Assembly (NCBI GenBank): GCA_016215025.1
Contig: JACRMI010000004.1
Span: 1-61,473, forward strand
DNA from: Chloroflexota bacterium
Lineage (GTDB): Bacteria > Chloroflexota > Anaerolineae > UBA4142
DNA: 61,473 nucleotides
Direction of reading: 5' to 3'
Below are positions 1 to 8,799 of the stretch, one piece after another. The number at the start of each line of letters is the position of its first letter. Position 1 is the first letter of the stretch. Both the position numbers and the translations under genes were made by a program. Below the pieces are notes generated by a model, which saw only the letters and a program-made list of their open reading frames with translations, did not search any database and was not told the DNA's origin.

Positions 1-152
1 AAACGCAGCGCCGACTCCAAGTCCTGTATCGGTTTCGGCATCATCCACGGCGGTGTCTCAAAGAATTGGAACGTCAATGGGCGGAAGCCGTTCGCCGCAA
101 ACCTTAAAAAACTTGTAGGTGGAATTTTGCGGTTACTGATTTTTTTATCGAT
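1..152. other. Left edge, no gene assigned
   Basis: The first 150 bases carry short open stretches in all three plus frames, running off the left edge and closing at about 104, 118 and 209. None shows a recognisable motif, so the tail of an upstream gene may be here but cannot be assigned. Confidence 0.3.
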
Positions 153-181
153 TTGGTTTATCATTTCGCCTGTGCTATACT
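153..181 (+). promoter_or_regulatory. Putative glyA promoter
   Basis: A -35-like TTGGTT (153-158), 17-base spacer and TATACT (176-181) preceded by TG one base upstream (extended -10). It sits 46 bases before the glyA start, and AAAGGAG lies just ahead of that ATG. Inferred from consensus only. Confidence 0.5.
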
Positions 182-226
182 CCTGCTCGATAATTCAAAA
201 CTGTAGCTGACAAAAGGAGCTTTGCG

Positions 227-1477
227 ATGGGCGTATCCGCCATTCAAACAGTCGATCCGGAGATCGCGGCGATTATCGAGAATGAACGCAAGCGACAAAA
301 AGAAGGATTGGAAATGATCGCTTCCGAGAACTATGCGAGTCGAGCGGTTCTCGAAGCGGTTGGGTCGGTGTTGACGAACAAGTACGCCGAAGGTTATCCG
401 GCGAAACGATACTACAGTGGCTGCGAATTTGTCGATCAAGCCGAGTCGCTGGCAATCGAACGCGCCAAAAAACTTTTCGGGGCAGCGTGCGCGAATGTGC
501 AACCGCATTCTGGTTCGCAAGCCAACTTGGGCGCGTACAACGCGATCATTCAACCCGGCGACACGGTGATGGCAATGAGCTTGGCGCAGGGTGGTCACTT
601 GACACACGGTGCCGACGTAAATTTGTCGGGCAAGCTCTACAAATTCATTGGCTATGGCGTCAATCGAGAAACAGAAATGCTGGATTACGATGACATTGCG
701 CGCCTGGCTGAAACGTATCATCCCAAGTTGATCGTCGCCGGTGCAACCGCCTACCCCCGCAAAATTGATTTCGAACGCATTCGCCAGATTGCTAATTCCG
801 TTGGCGCACATGTTATGGTCGATATGGCGCACATCGCGGGACTGGTCGCCGCCAAGGTCCATCCCGATCCCATTCCATACGCCGATATTGTAACGACGAC
901 GACACACAAGACCTTGCGCGGACCGCGCGGCGGAATGATTTTGTCGACAGACGATTTTGGCAAAGCGGTCGATAAGGCAATTTTCCCTGGCTCGCAAGGT
1001 GGACCGTTGGAACACGTTATCGCGGGCAAAGCGGTTGCTCTTAAGGAAGCGATGCAACCGTCGTTCGTCGATTATCAAAAGCAGGTGGTAGCGAACGCGA
1101 ATGCGCTCGGCAAGCAATTGCAAGCGCGCGGCGTTCGTTTGGTCTCGGGTGGCACGGATAATCACTTGCTGCTCGTCGATCTCAGTCGGCAAAAAGTGAC
1201 CGGCAAGGATGCGGCGAACAAGTTGCACGATGTCGGTATCACCATCAACAAGAATTTGATTCCATTCGATCCGCTTGCCGCGACCGTAACAAGCGGGGTT
1301 CGCATCGGGACGCCGGCGTTGACTTCACGCGGAATGCGCGAAGACGACATGCGCCAAATCGGTGATTGGATCGCCGATGTCATCACACATATGGATGACG
1401 CAGCGTTGCACGAGCGCGTGCATCAAGCGATTATCCAATTTGCGAAAAAATTTCCGGTACCTGGAATCGACGCCTAA
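227..1477 (+). CDS. glyA: Serine hydroxymethyltransferase
   Basis: Cytosolic PLP enzyme that interconverts serine plus tetrahydrofolate with glycine plus methylene-tetrahydrofolate, the main one-carbon source. At 416 aa it has the normal bacterial length. Visible family hallmarks are the N-terminal EMIASENY segment, the PHSGSQAN segment and the PLP-lysine signature [14 protein letters not shown] with the Schiff-base lysine at about K228. The ATG at 227 follows an AAAGGAG ribosome site. The gene stands alone, with its own promoter-like sequence and a hairpin terminator after the stop. It converges on the response regulator on the other strand, whose stop lies inside that terminator. Nothing looks damaged. 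Confidence 0.98.
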   Translation: MGVSAIQTVDPEIAAIIENERKRQKEGLEMIASENYASRAVLEAVGSVLTNKYAEGYPAKRYYSGCEFVDQAESLAIERAKKLFGAACANVQPHSGSQANLGAYNAIIQPGDTVMAMSLAQGGHLTHGADVNLSGKLYKFIGYGVNRETEMLDYDDIARLAETYHPKLIVAGATAYPRKIDFERIRQIANSVGAHVMVDMAHIAGLVAAKVHPDPIPYADIVTTTTHKTLRGPRGGMILSTDDFGKAVDKAIFPGSQGGPLEHVIAGKAVALKEAMQPSFVDYQKQVVANANALGKQLQARGVRLVSGGTDNHLLLVDLSRQKVTGKDAANKLHDVGITINKNLIPFDPLAATVTSGVRIGTPALTSRGMREDDMRQIGDWIADVITHMDDAALHERVHQAIIQFAKKFPVPGIDA

Positions 1478-1484
1478 CAAAGAC

Positions 1485-1512
1485 AATCCCCCGCAACTGC
1501 GGGGGATTTTTT
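1485..1512. terminator. Intrinsic terminator between glyA and the response regulator
   Basis: Arms AATCCCCCGCA (1485-1495) and TGCGGGGGATT (1498-1508) form a GC-rich hairpin followed by T6 on the plus strand. It also overlaps the stop of the convergent regulator gene. Confidence 0.9.
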
Positions 1513-2203
1513 AATCGTGTCCTTGAAACCGATAACCATTTCCACGGACGGTGTAAATGTATCGCGGATGACGAGCGGGGTCTCCAAGTTTATTGCGCAG
1601 GTTGGACATGGTGACCTTGAGATTATTGTCTTGGTTTTCACAGCGGGGTCCCCAAATTTGACGCAGCAAGGTCAGGCGGGCTATTGCCTTGTTTTTGTGT
1701 TTAACCAAGTATTCGAGGAGTCGCCATTCAATTGGACCCAAGTGGACGGGATGATTATTCATCTCGACGCGATGAGCATCAAAGTCGACGCACAAGACTC
1801 CGTCGTCGTATTTGCCGTTGGCAATGCCTGGATATTTTCGAGCGCGCCGCAAGAGCGCTCGAATCCGCGCGACCAACTCATTGTTGTTGAAGGGCTTGGC
1901 AATGTAATCGTCCGCTCCGTCGCTCAGCCGACCGACTTTTTCTTTTTCGTCGCCTAAGGCCGTGAGCATAATGATAGGCACATCGGAGACATCGCGCATT
2001 AGGCGGCACACCTCGCGCCCATCTTTGCCAGGCATTAAAATATCCAAGAGCACCAAGTCAGGGCGTTTTTCAAAGAGCAGCCGCAGTGCTTCCGTGCCAT
2101 TGGCGGCTTGGAGTACGGTAATTCCTTCGATCTCTAAAACTGCCGTGATCACGGCGCGTACAGAGAGTTCATCATCCACGACGAGTACGATATCGGAACT
2201 CAT
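1511..2203 (-). CDS. OmpR/PhoB-type response regulator
   Basis: A 230-aa two-domain regulator. The receiver (about 1-120) has the acidic pair VVDDE, the phospho-acceptor D54 in LVLLDILMPG, the switch threonine in MLTAL and the lysine in AKPF. The C-terminal winged helix (about 130-228) has LTLLRQIWG and the closing RGNGYRF typical of OmpR-type DNA-binding domains. Its ATG overlaps the stop of the upstream kinase gene as ATGA, so the two are probably translationally coupled and form a cognate pair. Target genes cannot be told from the window. Confidence 0.95.
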   Translation of the reverse strand: MSSDIVLVVDDELSVRAVITAVLEIEGITVLQAANGTEALRLLFEKRPDLVLLDILMPGKDGREVCRLMRDVSDVPIIMLTALGDEKEKVGRLSDGADDYIAKPFNNNELVARIRALLRRARKYPGIANGKYDDGVLCVDFDAHRVEMNNHPVHLGPIEWRLLEYLVKHKNKAIARLTLLRQIWGPRCENQDNNLKVTMSNLRNKLGDPARHPRYIYTVRGNGYRFQGHD

Positions 2204-5200
2204 ATTGCCCTCCTTAGGGTAAAACGAAAAGTTGCGCCTTGACCTTCTTCACTCAAGACGGTAATCTCACTACCCATTTCCTTGACCATGCGCTGCGCAA
2301 TCGCCAAGCCCAAGCCATGCCCGTGCGTGTGCGTGCCGAGTTCGCGCGGCGAGCGATAGAATGGTTGAAAAATCTTTTCTTGCTCGTTTTCAGGAATGCC
2401 TGATCCTTGATCTTCCACTTGAATGAGCACATGCTCCAGGTTGATTTCTTGTACGGACACAGTAATGAGCGTCTGCTTGGGCGAATAGAGCTTGGCATTA
2501 TCGATCAAATTACACAACACATTTTCCAGTCGTTCGGCATCTGCTTGAACGAGTGGACCTGGCTCGCTCACCCAAACTTTGTATTGATGATCGGCATCTA
2601 CGATGTACTTGTTCATCAACTCGTGAATCAGTGTGCCGATGGGTATGGGTTTAAGTTCGATCGGTCGCTCGGATTTGATCATCGCTTCCAAGCTAAGGAA
2701 TTGCGACGCAAAACGATGCAAGCGTTCGCCTTGATCTTTAACAATGTCCCACATTTCCGCCTCGCGTTGCGCCGAGAGCTTGCCTTTTTCCCGCAACAGT
2801 TGCGACGCACTCAAGAGCGCCGTCAAAGGAGTACGCAGTTGATGCGCAACAAGGTGGAGAAACCGCGTCCGTTCAATTTCTGCTCGTTCCTCATGGGAGA
2901 GGTCCCAAAATGCACCCACTGCGCCGGTTACATTTCCATCGGCATCCAACAAGGGTGCGACTGCTTTGGCGCACGGAATGACCTTACCCCCGCGTGTGCG
3001 AATTCTTCGTCCAACTTGGGCGAACACGATCTTTTTGTTTATCAACGCTTCGTCGATGAGCGATTTAGACGCGGAAGGTAAATTGGGATCACGTAGGACT
3101 TCGTCCCACGTTTTGTTGTACACGTCTTTCAGCGACCAGCCGCTCATTTTTTCTGCCATGTGATTGAACATGATAATGTGTCCGCCGACATCGGTGACAA
3201 ACATTCCGCTGAGACCGCTATCGAAGATGGCTTGAACCTTTTGGCGCTCGCTCTCGACGTTTTGGAAAAGACGCGCATTATCAACCGCGTTGGCAATTTG
3301 GTTGGCAATCGTTTGCAGCAAATCGACTTCATGCGGTTGCCAGGTGTGAGGTGTCAGGTACGCTAGCGCGATTCCGCCAATGGCGTGGTCTCGTGCCAAC
3401 ATGGGTACGATCGCAATGGACTGAATGCCCACGCCGATAAAACCGCTTCGATGGGGTTCTGGCACGAGATCGGAGTATACATTTGAGATCAGAACTTTCT
3501 CCGACTGGTAGATTATTTTGCCAAAATAATCATCGACTGGAATGGTTTCACTTAGGTGAATATCTTTAGGCAAGTAACTCGCAGTAAGATGGAGTTGGTC
3601 TTGGTCCAACAGGCGAATGATGGCAAAATCGGCGTCCGGCGCTAGTTGGTGTGTATAATCGGCGGCGATCTGCGACAGGTCTTGCGGATTCATAGTTGAA
3701 CTGCAAGCGATACTGAGTTTGTACAGTCCGTCCAATTCTTGCAAGCGTTGTCGCATCTCGACATATTGTCTGGCGTTATCCAGCGCAACAGCGACTTGAT
3801 TCGCAATGGTCTTGAGCAATTCGATCTCACGTGGCAACCAGATGTGGGGTTCCGGAAACGCGACGATTAATGCGCCGATGATGCGTTCTTGAATGAGCAA
3901 GGGCATCATGGCGATGGCGCAAGCATTTAGCTTCTTGAGGTCTGCTCGCAAGAGTTCTAGTTGCGGCTCAGTATCCACATTGGCGACGGTCACTAGATTT
4001 TTGCGCTCAAAAGTTGCGCGCACAAGCTCTTCCAGTTTCGGTGAGGCGGGGAGAGCACCATTCATGACCGTATAACTCGCTAACAGTGAATAATTAGCGC
4101 CTTCACGCACCCGCAAATTGCAAATACTCACGGGCAATAGTTTGCGAATTCCCTCTATGGTGATATGACCGATTGCGATAGGGTCAAGTGTACTGGCACA
4201 CGCGGCGCTCAACTCGGCGAGTCCTGCCAGTTCTCGAGCGCGGCGGTCCATTTCGGCAAATAGATCTGCGTTGTCTATCGCTATGCCAATTTGCCGACCG
4301 ATGTTTTTCATCAATTCAAGATCGGATGGCTCGAATTGAGTTTTGCTTTTGCTGCCAATGAACAATGCGCCGATGGGGCCGCCCCGGCGTTCGAGGGGCA
4401 CCGCTATCCCGGAACGATAGCCCTCCGATTTTGGACCTAAAAAACTATCAGGTGATGATCCATAGTTCAAAAAGTCGTCTAGTGCGTAAGCTTCCCCTTG
4501 AGCGGCGACGCGTCGTGTCGCCGGATCGTCCAAGCCCAAAGTTTGCGCTTGCGCAATGAGGTTATCGCTCATGCCCCGCTGTGCCAACAGGTTCAAGTGC
4601 GAGTCGATTGCATCGAGGACATAAATTCCGATCGTTTCCATGCCAGTGATCGTAATGATTTCTTGGCACACTTGATCGAGGGCGTGATCGATTTGCGTTG
4701 GGTTGGCAAGAATGCTAGCAATCGAATTCAGAACGCGGAGTTCTTCATTGCGTTGTTGGAGAGTCTCGTAGGTTTGGGTTTGCTCGGTTACATCGCGAAA
4801 AACGGATTGAAAGCGCGTAATTGTGCCGGTCGCATCCCGCACAAAGCGAATTGTAATGCTAATATCTTTGATCTGTCCGTCCAAGGTACGCAAGTGAGCG
4901 TGTGGTTCAGCCCACATGTTGAGCTTGTCCATCAGGGGAATTATCGCCTCGCGTCTTTCAGAAGGGATGATAAAAAAATCATTGCGGTGCATTTTTAGTA
5001 TCGTCGCGCGGTCACCGCCCAGCAGCTTGCACGCACTGTCATTCACATAGTAAATGTTGCCTTCCCAATCGGTTTCCCAAAATGAGTCCGGACTGTCGTC
5101 GATAAAGGTGCGCGACCACTCTTCCGATTCTTTCAGTTTGGCATGCAATTGAGCATTCTCAATGGCGTTAGCCACTTGATCGCCAATCGATAACACCAAG

Positions 5201-5676
5201 TCAATGCTCTTGGGGGCCAGGAACTTGCCTTCGCCTCCGGTGCCAAAAGCCATAACCCCTAACAATTGCGTGCGGGTGAGCAGCGGAATGAGGAAGGAAT
5301 TTGTGATTTGATGGTCTTTGAGAACGAGTTTGATCTCTTGACCGATGATCGAACTCATATAGTCACGGTCGCCGGGGTAGACGATGTCGCTTGGAAAACG
5401 AAAATCTCGAAGCAGGTTCTCAAGATCGACAGCAAGTGAGGATTCTAGATTGCTTTGGAGGCCCAGTTTCAACAACAGCAAGACAGGGTCCAATAAAACA
5501 AAACAGCCAAAATCGGCACCGAGAGCTACGCGGATGCCATTCAAGCTGTTTTGATATACGTTTTCCGGGTTAAGCGAGCGATTGATCTGGCGAACGACTT
5601 GGATCAGTGCCTCTAAATCATGCAGACGTTGTTCCAGCGCAAGTCGTCCCAGCGAAGTCAGCGCATCGCCGTTCAT
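2200..5676 (-). CDS. Hybrid-sensing histidine kinase with four GAF and two PAS domains
   Basis: A 1158-aa kinase without an obvious membrane segment, so probably a cytoplasmic sensor. Reading from the N-terminus I see GAF (about 20-180), PAS (190-310), three more GAF domains (325-480, 500-650, 675-815), a second PAS (825-930), HisKA with the phospho-histidine H945 in VAHQLRTPL, and a HATPase domain with an N box (NLIDNAKLYSP) and G boxes (EDQGSGIP, HGHGLGLA). The start chosen is the ATG at 5676, two bases after the methyltransferase stop; a longer reading frame exists upstream but would overlap that gene deeply. It overlaps the regulator gene by ATGA. The ligand is unknown. Repeated GAF units suggest several small-molecule or light inputs, which is family knowledge rather than something seen here. 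Confidence 0.93.
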   Translation of the reverse strand: MNGDALTSLGRLALEQRLHDLEALIQVVRQINRSLNPENVYQNSLNGIRVALGADFGCFVLLDPVLLLLKLGLQSNLESSLAVDLENLLRDFRFPSDIVYPGDRDYMSSIIGQEIKLVLKDHQITNSFLIPLLTRTQLLGVMAFGTGGEGKFLAPKSIDLVLSIGDQVANAIENAQLHAKLKESEEWSRTFIDDSPDSFWETDWEGNIYYVNDSACKLLGGDRATILKMHRNDFFIIPSERREAIIPLMDKLNMWAEPHAHLRTLDGQIKDISITIRFVRDATGTITRFQSVFRDVTEQTQTYETLQQRNEELRVLNSIASILANPTQIDHALDQVCQEIITITGMETIGIYVLDAIDSHLNLLAQRGMSDNLIAQAQTLGLDDPATRRVAAQGEAYALDDFLNYGSSPDSFLGPKSEGYRSGIAVPLERRGGPIGALFIGSKSKTQFEPSDLELMKNIGRQIGIAIDNADLFAEMDRRARELAGLAELSAACASTLDPIAIGHITIEGIRKLLPVSICNLRVREGANYSLLASYTVMNGALPASPKLEELVRATFERKNLVTVANVDTEPQLELLRADLKKLNACAIAMMPLLIQERIIGALIVAFPEPHIWLPREIELLKTIANQVAVALDNARQYVEMRQRLQELDGLYKLSIACSSTMNPQDLSQIAADYTHQLAPDADFAIIRLLDQDQLHLTASYLPKDIHLSETIPVDDYFGKIIYQSEKVLISNVYSDLVPEPHRSGFIGVGIQSIAIVPMLARDHAIGGIALAYLTPHTWQPHEVDLLQTIANQIANAVDNARLFQNVESERQKVQAIFDSGLSGMFVTDVGGHIIMFNHMAEKMSGWSLKDVYNKTWDEVLRDPNLPSASKSLIDEALINKKIVFAQVGRRIRTRGGKVIPCAKAVAPLLDADGNVTGAVGAFWDLSHEERAEIERTRFLHLVAHQLRTPLTALLSASQLLREKGKLSAQREAEMWDIVKDQGERLHRFASQFLSLEAMIKSERPIELKPIPIGTLIHELMNKYIVDADHQYKVWVSEPGPLVQADAERLENVLCNLIDNAKLYSPKQTLITVSVQEINLEHVLIQVEDQGSGIPENEQEKIFQPFYRSPRELGTHTHGHGLGLAIAQRMVKEMGSEITVLSEEGQGATFRFTLRRAI

Positions 5677-5678
5677 TG

Positions 5679-6452
5679 TTATTCTTTGTATAGTGTCATG
5701 AAATAAGTGAGGTTGACCATTTTGGTGGTATCGCCATCTGGTATTTCTGTGGGATTGACTTCTTGGATCCCTTCGGGCGTCAACTTCCACGGCGAAATCA
5801 ATTTCTCGATCTCCGGGATGGTACGATACTCACTGGTGAGATTCGCGCGGCGATAGGATTGGACGAGTCGATTCATGTACGGTTCGGTTTCCCACAGTTT
5901 GCTGGGAATGGTGGCGGACAAGCGACTGCCGGGGGCGGCCCAATCGTAGAGCGTGCGCCACGAACTCAAGAGTTGTTCGTCCGTCAGCATATGCGCCAAC
6001 GTTAAAAGGGTGAATCCGACCAGGCGATTTTCGCCAAACAACGCGAGCGTCTCGGGCGCATTCAAGGTGGTCAATGGAGTGCCGGCATTGCCTTGCAGGA
6101 AGGCTACGTTCGCTTCGGTCCCCAAGATTTCTTGGCCATACGCCGCCGTGACCGGGTCGATGTCGCAATAGACCACGCGAATCTCTGGATCGATTTGGTG
6201 CGCGACGATGTGCGTGTTCTCGCAGGTTGGCAAGCCGCAACCAAAATCGACGATGGCGCGGATGCCTTGAGCGTAGTAAGATTCAACGATGCGTTTGATG
6301 CGTCCGCGCTCTTGCTTGACTTGTACCAGCGTGAGGGGCCACTGGGCAATGATGCGGTCGGCAAACTGGCGATCGATTTCAAAGTTATGCGTTCCGCCCA
6401 GCCAGTAATCGAACACGCGTCCGGTGTTCGGTTTCGTCAGATCGTATTGCAT
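5679..6452 (-). CDS. S-adenosylmethionine methyltransferase, DUF574/PF04672-like
   Basis: A 257-aa protein with the N-terminal signature FDYWLGGTHNF followed by DR, which I associate with the PF04672 methyltransferase family, and a SAM-binding glycine motif in VDFGCGLPT followed by the acidic strand VVYCDID. Substrate unknown. The ATG at 6452 is preferred over a longer frame because AAGGAG lies just upstream and a promoter overlaps the extra region. It is the first gene of the methyltransferase-kinase-regulator operon, two bases from the kinase start, so a signalling role (methylating a ligand or protein) is possible but only inferred. Confidence 0.85.
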   Translation of the reverse strand: MQYDLTKPNTGRVFDYWLGGTHNFEIDRQFADRIIAQWPLTLVQVKQERGRIKRIVESYYAQGIRAIVDFGCGLPTCENTHIVAHQIDPEIRVVYCDIDPVTAAYGQEILGTEANVAFLQGNAGTPLTTLNAPETLALFGENRLVGFTLLTLAHMLTDEQLLSSWRTLYDWAAPGSRLSATIPSKLWETEPYMNRLVQSYRRANLTSEYRTIPEIEKLISPWKLTPEGIQEVNPTEIPDGDTTKMVNLTYFMTLYKE

Positions 6453-6470
6453 AAGCTCTCCTTGGGGGCG

Positions 6471-6499
6471 ATTATAACGCGATTTTGTCTTTGATGCAA
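6471..6499 (-). promoter_or_regulatory. Promoter of the methyltransferase-kinase-regulator operon
   Basis: On the minus strand TTGCAT (6494-6499), 17-base spacer, TATAAT (6471-6476). The predicted start point is about 10 bases from the ATG at 6452, giving a very short leader. Confidence 0.65.
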
Positions 6500-6503
6500 A
6501 AAT

Positions 6504-6533
6504 GTGCGACGTACTTTTGCAAGTACGTCGCAC
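6504..6533. repeat. Perfect 13-bp hairpin
   Basis: GTGCGACGTACTT and its exact complement around a TTGC loop. It lies just upstream of the operon promoter and lacks a T-run on either side, so it is not a clear terminator. The word GTGCGACG recurs in a hairpin near 37.4 kb. Confidence 0.7.
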
Positions 6534-6580
6534 GTAAGTTCATGTAATGTCCTGATTCAGTGGTCCAATTGAACCTGTAG

Positions 6581-6619
6581 GGCAAATCTCCGATTTGCCT
6601 CGCAAGTCAGAGACTTGCG
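6581..6619. repeat. Two adjacent hairpins downstream of the acyl-CoA operon
   Basis: GGCAAATC-TCC-GATTTGCC (6581-6599) and CGCAAGTC-AGA-GACTTGCG (6601-6619), each a perfect 8-bp stem with a 3-base loop. The first resembles the boxes at 16918 and 18223. No T-run, so terminator function is uncertain. Confidence 0.6.
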
Positions 6620-6623
6620 CTAC

Positions 6624-7787
6624 TTATCCAAAGCCGATCAAGAATCGGCTAATGACGATGCGCTGAATCTGGCTGGTGCCTTCGTAAATCTGCATGATCT
6701 TTGCATCGCGCATAAATTTTTCGACGGGATAATCGCGCGTATAGCCAACGCCGCCAAGGACTTGAACGGCGTCGGTCGTTACCTTCATCGCCATATCTGC
6801 CGAGTATTGCTTAGCCATCGACGATTCTTTCGCGCTTGGTTCACCATGATCGAAAAGCCAGGCGGCGCGCCAGCATAACATACGGGCGGCTTCAATCTCG
6901 GTTGCCATATCGGACAACATGAATTGAATCGCCTGTTGCTTGGCAATCGCACGACCGAACTGCTTGCGTTCGAGCGAGTACGCCAGAGCCGTGTCGAATG
7001 CGGCGCGCGCAACGCCCACCGCACCCGCTGCCGTGACCGCACGCGTATGATCCAGCGTGTTCATCGCGACGAGGAATCCATCGCCTTCTTCGCCCAAGCG
7101 ATTTTCTTCCGGTACAAACACATCTTCAAGAATGACTTGGGCGGTGTGCGAGGCGCGGATGCCCATCTTCTTTTCTTTCTTGCCAGCAATCACGCCTTTC
7201 ATGGAATTGTCCACGATGAACGCATCGATGCCATCCGTCCCTTTGCTGGGGTCATGCGTCGCAAAAACCGTGTGTAGATCGGCGATGCCACCGTTGGTGA
7301 TAAACTGTTTAGTGCCGTTCAGAATATAACCACCGTCTACTTTTTTCGCCGAGGTCTTTAACGATCCCGCATCACTACCGGCATCAGGTTCGGTGAGCGC
7401 AAACGCGGCGAGGCGCGGATTGCCGTCCGGTCGGCATTGGGTCAGCCAAGGGAGATATTTTTTCTTTTGTTCATCGCCGCCATAAAGCAATATAGGCAGC
7501 GCGCCCAACATGATTGCGCCCATGGACGTTGCAATTCCAGCGCAACCCCAGAACAATTCTTCTTGCACTATTGAGTCGGTGACGACACTGGAGACGCCTG
7601 CTCCGCCGTATTCTTCCGGCAAGGCGTACGTCAGCAAACCGAGGTCAGACGCTTTTTTCATGACGGGCCAAGGAAATTCTTCGGTTTCATCGTAATGTCC
7701 GGCGACAGGGCGCATTTCTTTTTCGGCGAATTCGTGCGCCATTTCTTTCATTCTCAACTGCTCTTCATCGAGTTCAAAACCAATCAT
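6624..7787 (-). CDS. Acyl-CoA dehydrogenase
   Basis: FAD enzyme that oxidises acyl-CoA to trans-2-enoyl-CoA and passes electrons to electron-transfer flavoprotein. The 387-aa length is typical. Family blocks visible are FALTEPDAGSDAGS in the flavin/substrate loop, QFGRAIAKQQAIQFMLSDM, the C-terminal VQVLGGVGYTRDYPVEKFMRD and the catalytic glutamate in MQIYEGTSQIQR. The ATG is preceded by GGAGG. It is the last gene of the minus-strand acyl-CoA operon headed by the TetR regulator. Chain-length preference cannot be read from sequence; a short-chain or branched-chain enzyme is equally possible. Confidence 0.95.
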   Translation of the reverse strand: MIGFELDEEQLRMKEMAHEFAEKEMRPVAGHYDETEEFPWPVMKKASDLGLLTYALPEEYGGAGVSSVVTDSIVQEELFWGCAGIATSMGAIMLGALPILLYGGDEQKKKYLPWLTQCRPDGNPRLAAFALTEPDAGSDAGSLKTSAKKVDGGYILNGTKQFITNGGIADLHTVFATHDPSKGTDGIDAFIVDNSMKGVIAGKKEKKMGIRASHTAQVILEDVFVPEENRLGEEGDGFLVAMNTLDHTRAVTAAGAVGVARAAFDTALAYSLERKQFGRAIAKQQAIQFMLSDMATEIEAARMLCWRAAWLFDHGEPSAKESSMAKQYSADMAMKVTTDAVQVLGGVGYTRDYPVEKFMRDAKIMQIYEGTSQIQRIVISRFLIGFG

Positions 7788-7804
7788 TGTGTCCTCCGTG
7801 AGTT

Positions 7805-7882
7805 TGGATGTTGGAAATTAGAAATTGGAAATTGGAAGTTGGAGATTGGATGGAGAAGGATTGCTTCTAACGTCTATCGTCC
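7805..7882. repeat. Intercistronic word repeat A
   Basis: Degenerate tandem of a TTGGAAATT-like word (7805-7852), then a partial reverse copy with CCAACTTCTAG. It fills the gap between the enoyl-CoA hydratase and acyl-CoA dehydrogenase genes. No gene fits here. Confidence 0.6.
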
Positions 7883-7887
7883 AACTT

Positions 7888-8658
7888 CTAGCGTCCTTTG
7901 AACGTGGGTTTTTGTTTGGTGAGGAAGGCTTGAATCGCGTTGCGCGCGTCCTCCGATTTTTGGATCACCACGAATTCTTCGCGCTCGGCATCCAATCCTC
8001 GTTCAATGCCATGCTCAAATCCTTCATCGACGCATTCGATAATAGCTTTAATAGCAAGTGGCGCATTGTTGGCTAGTCGTTCTGCCAGCTTGGTCACGGT
8101 CGCTTTTAATTCGGCAGCGGGTACCACGCGATTGACCAAACCAAAACGTTCGGCGTCGACGGCGGGAATCATATCACCCGTGAACATGAATTCTAACGCG
8201 CGTCCGCGACCGATGAGGCGAGGTAAGCGTTGGGTGCCGCCCCAGCCGGGAATAATTCCCAGGTTTACTTCGGGCTGACCGAGTTTGGCCGTATCGGCGG
8301 CGTATCGAATGTGACAACCCATTGCCAGCTCGCAGCCACCGCCGAGCGCAAAGCCGTTGATCGCCGCGATGACGGGCTTGCCGAATGTTTCGATGCGCCG
8401 AAAAAGATTCTGCCCCGTTTTCATCTGCGTCTGCGTATCGACGACGCCAAATTCTTTAATCTCCGCGCCGCCACAAAAGAATTTTTCGCCGCCGCCTGTG
8501 ATGACGACTGCGCGCGCAGCTTCATCCTTTTCGATGTCGTCGAATGCGGCGGCAATGTCACCCAAGAGTGCAAGACTCAACGAGTTGGCAGGTGGTCGAT
8601 TGAGCGTAATTGTCGCCACACCGTTCACTTTCTCAAACAAAATGTTTTCAAATGACAT
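7888..8658 (-). CDS. Enoyl-CoA hydratase/isomerase family protein
   Basis: A 256-aa crotonase-fold protein that most likely hydrates trans-2-enoyl-CoA in beta-oxidation. Seen: the oxyanion-hole segment GGGEKFFCGGAEIKEF, the second oxyanion block PVIAAINGFALGGGCELAM and the catalytic-glutamate region QPEVNLGIIPGWGGTQRLPR. The start follows AAGGAGGAG. It stands between the dehydrogenase and the CoA-transferase genes. No 3-hydroxyacyl-CoA dehydrogenase is fused or adjacent, so the next beta-oxidation step must be supplied from elsewhere. The crotonase fold also includes isomerases and other CoA enzymes, so hydratase activity is a family-level call. Confidence 0.93.
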   Translation of the reverse strand: MSFENILFEKVNGVATITLNRPPANSLSLALLGDIAAAFDDIEKDEAARAVVITGGGEKFFCGGAEIKEFGVVDTQTQMKTGQNLFRRIETFGKPVIAAINGFALGGGCELAMGCHIRYAADTAKLGQPEVNLGIIPGWGGTQRLPRLIGRGRALEFMFTGDMIPAVDAERFGLVNRVVPAAELKATVTKLAERLANNAPLAIKAIIECVDEGFEHGIERGLDAEREEFVVIQKSEDARNAIQAFLTKQKPTFKGR

Positions 8659-8711
8659 GCTCCACTCCTCCTTGAGATGTTTTTACTTGCTCGTGTGCTT
8701 TGTGATTGCCC

Positions 8712-8797
8712 GAATACGGAAATTCGAGGGAAATGAGGGAACTGATGGAACTAGGGGAACTTTTCCTCATTTCCCGCCGTTCCATTAGTTCCCTTGT
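8712..8797. repeat. Intercistronic word repeat B (hairpin)
   Basis: Words GGGAAATGAGGGAACTGATGG and GGAACTAGGGGAAC are followed by their approximate complement TTCCTCATTTCCC and GTTCCATTAGTTCCC. The whole gap between the CoA-transferase and hydratase genes can fold as one long imperfect hairpin. Confidence 0.7.
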
Positions 8798-8799
8798 TT

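Noticed and set aside
161..1228. Long minus frame of 355 codons inside glyA
   Set aside because: Antisense shadow of a highly conserved gene; no motif and no ribosome site.
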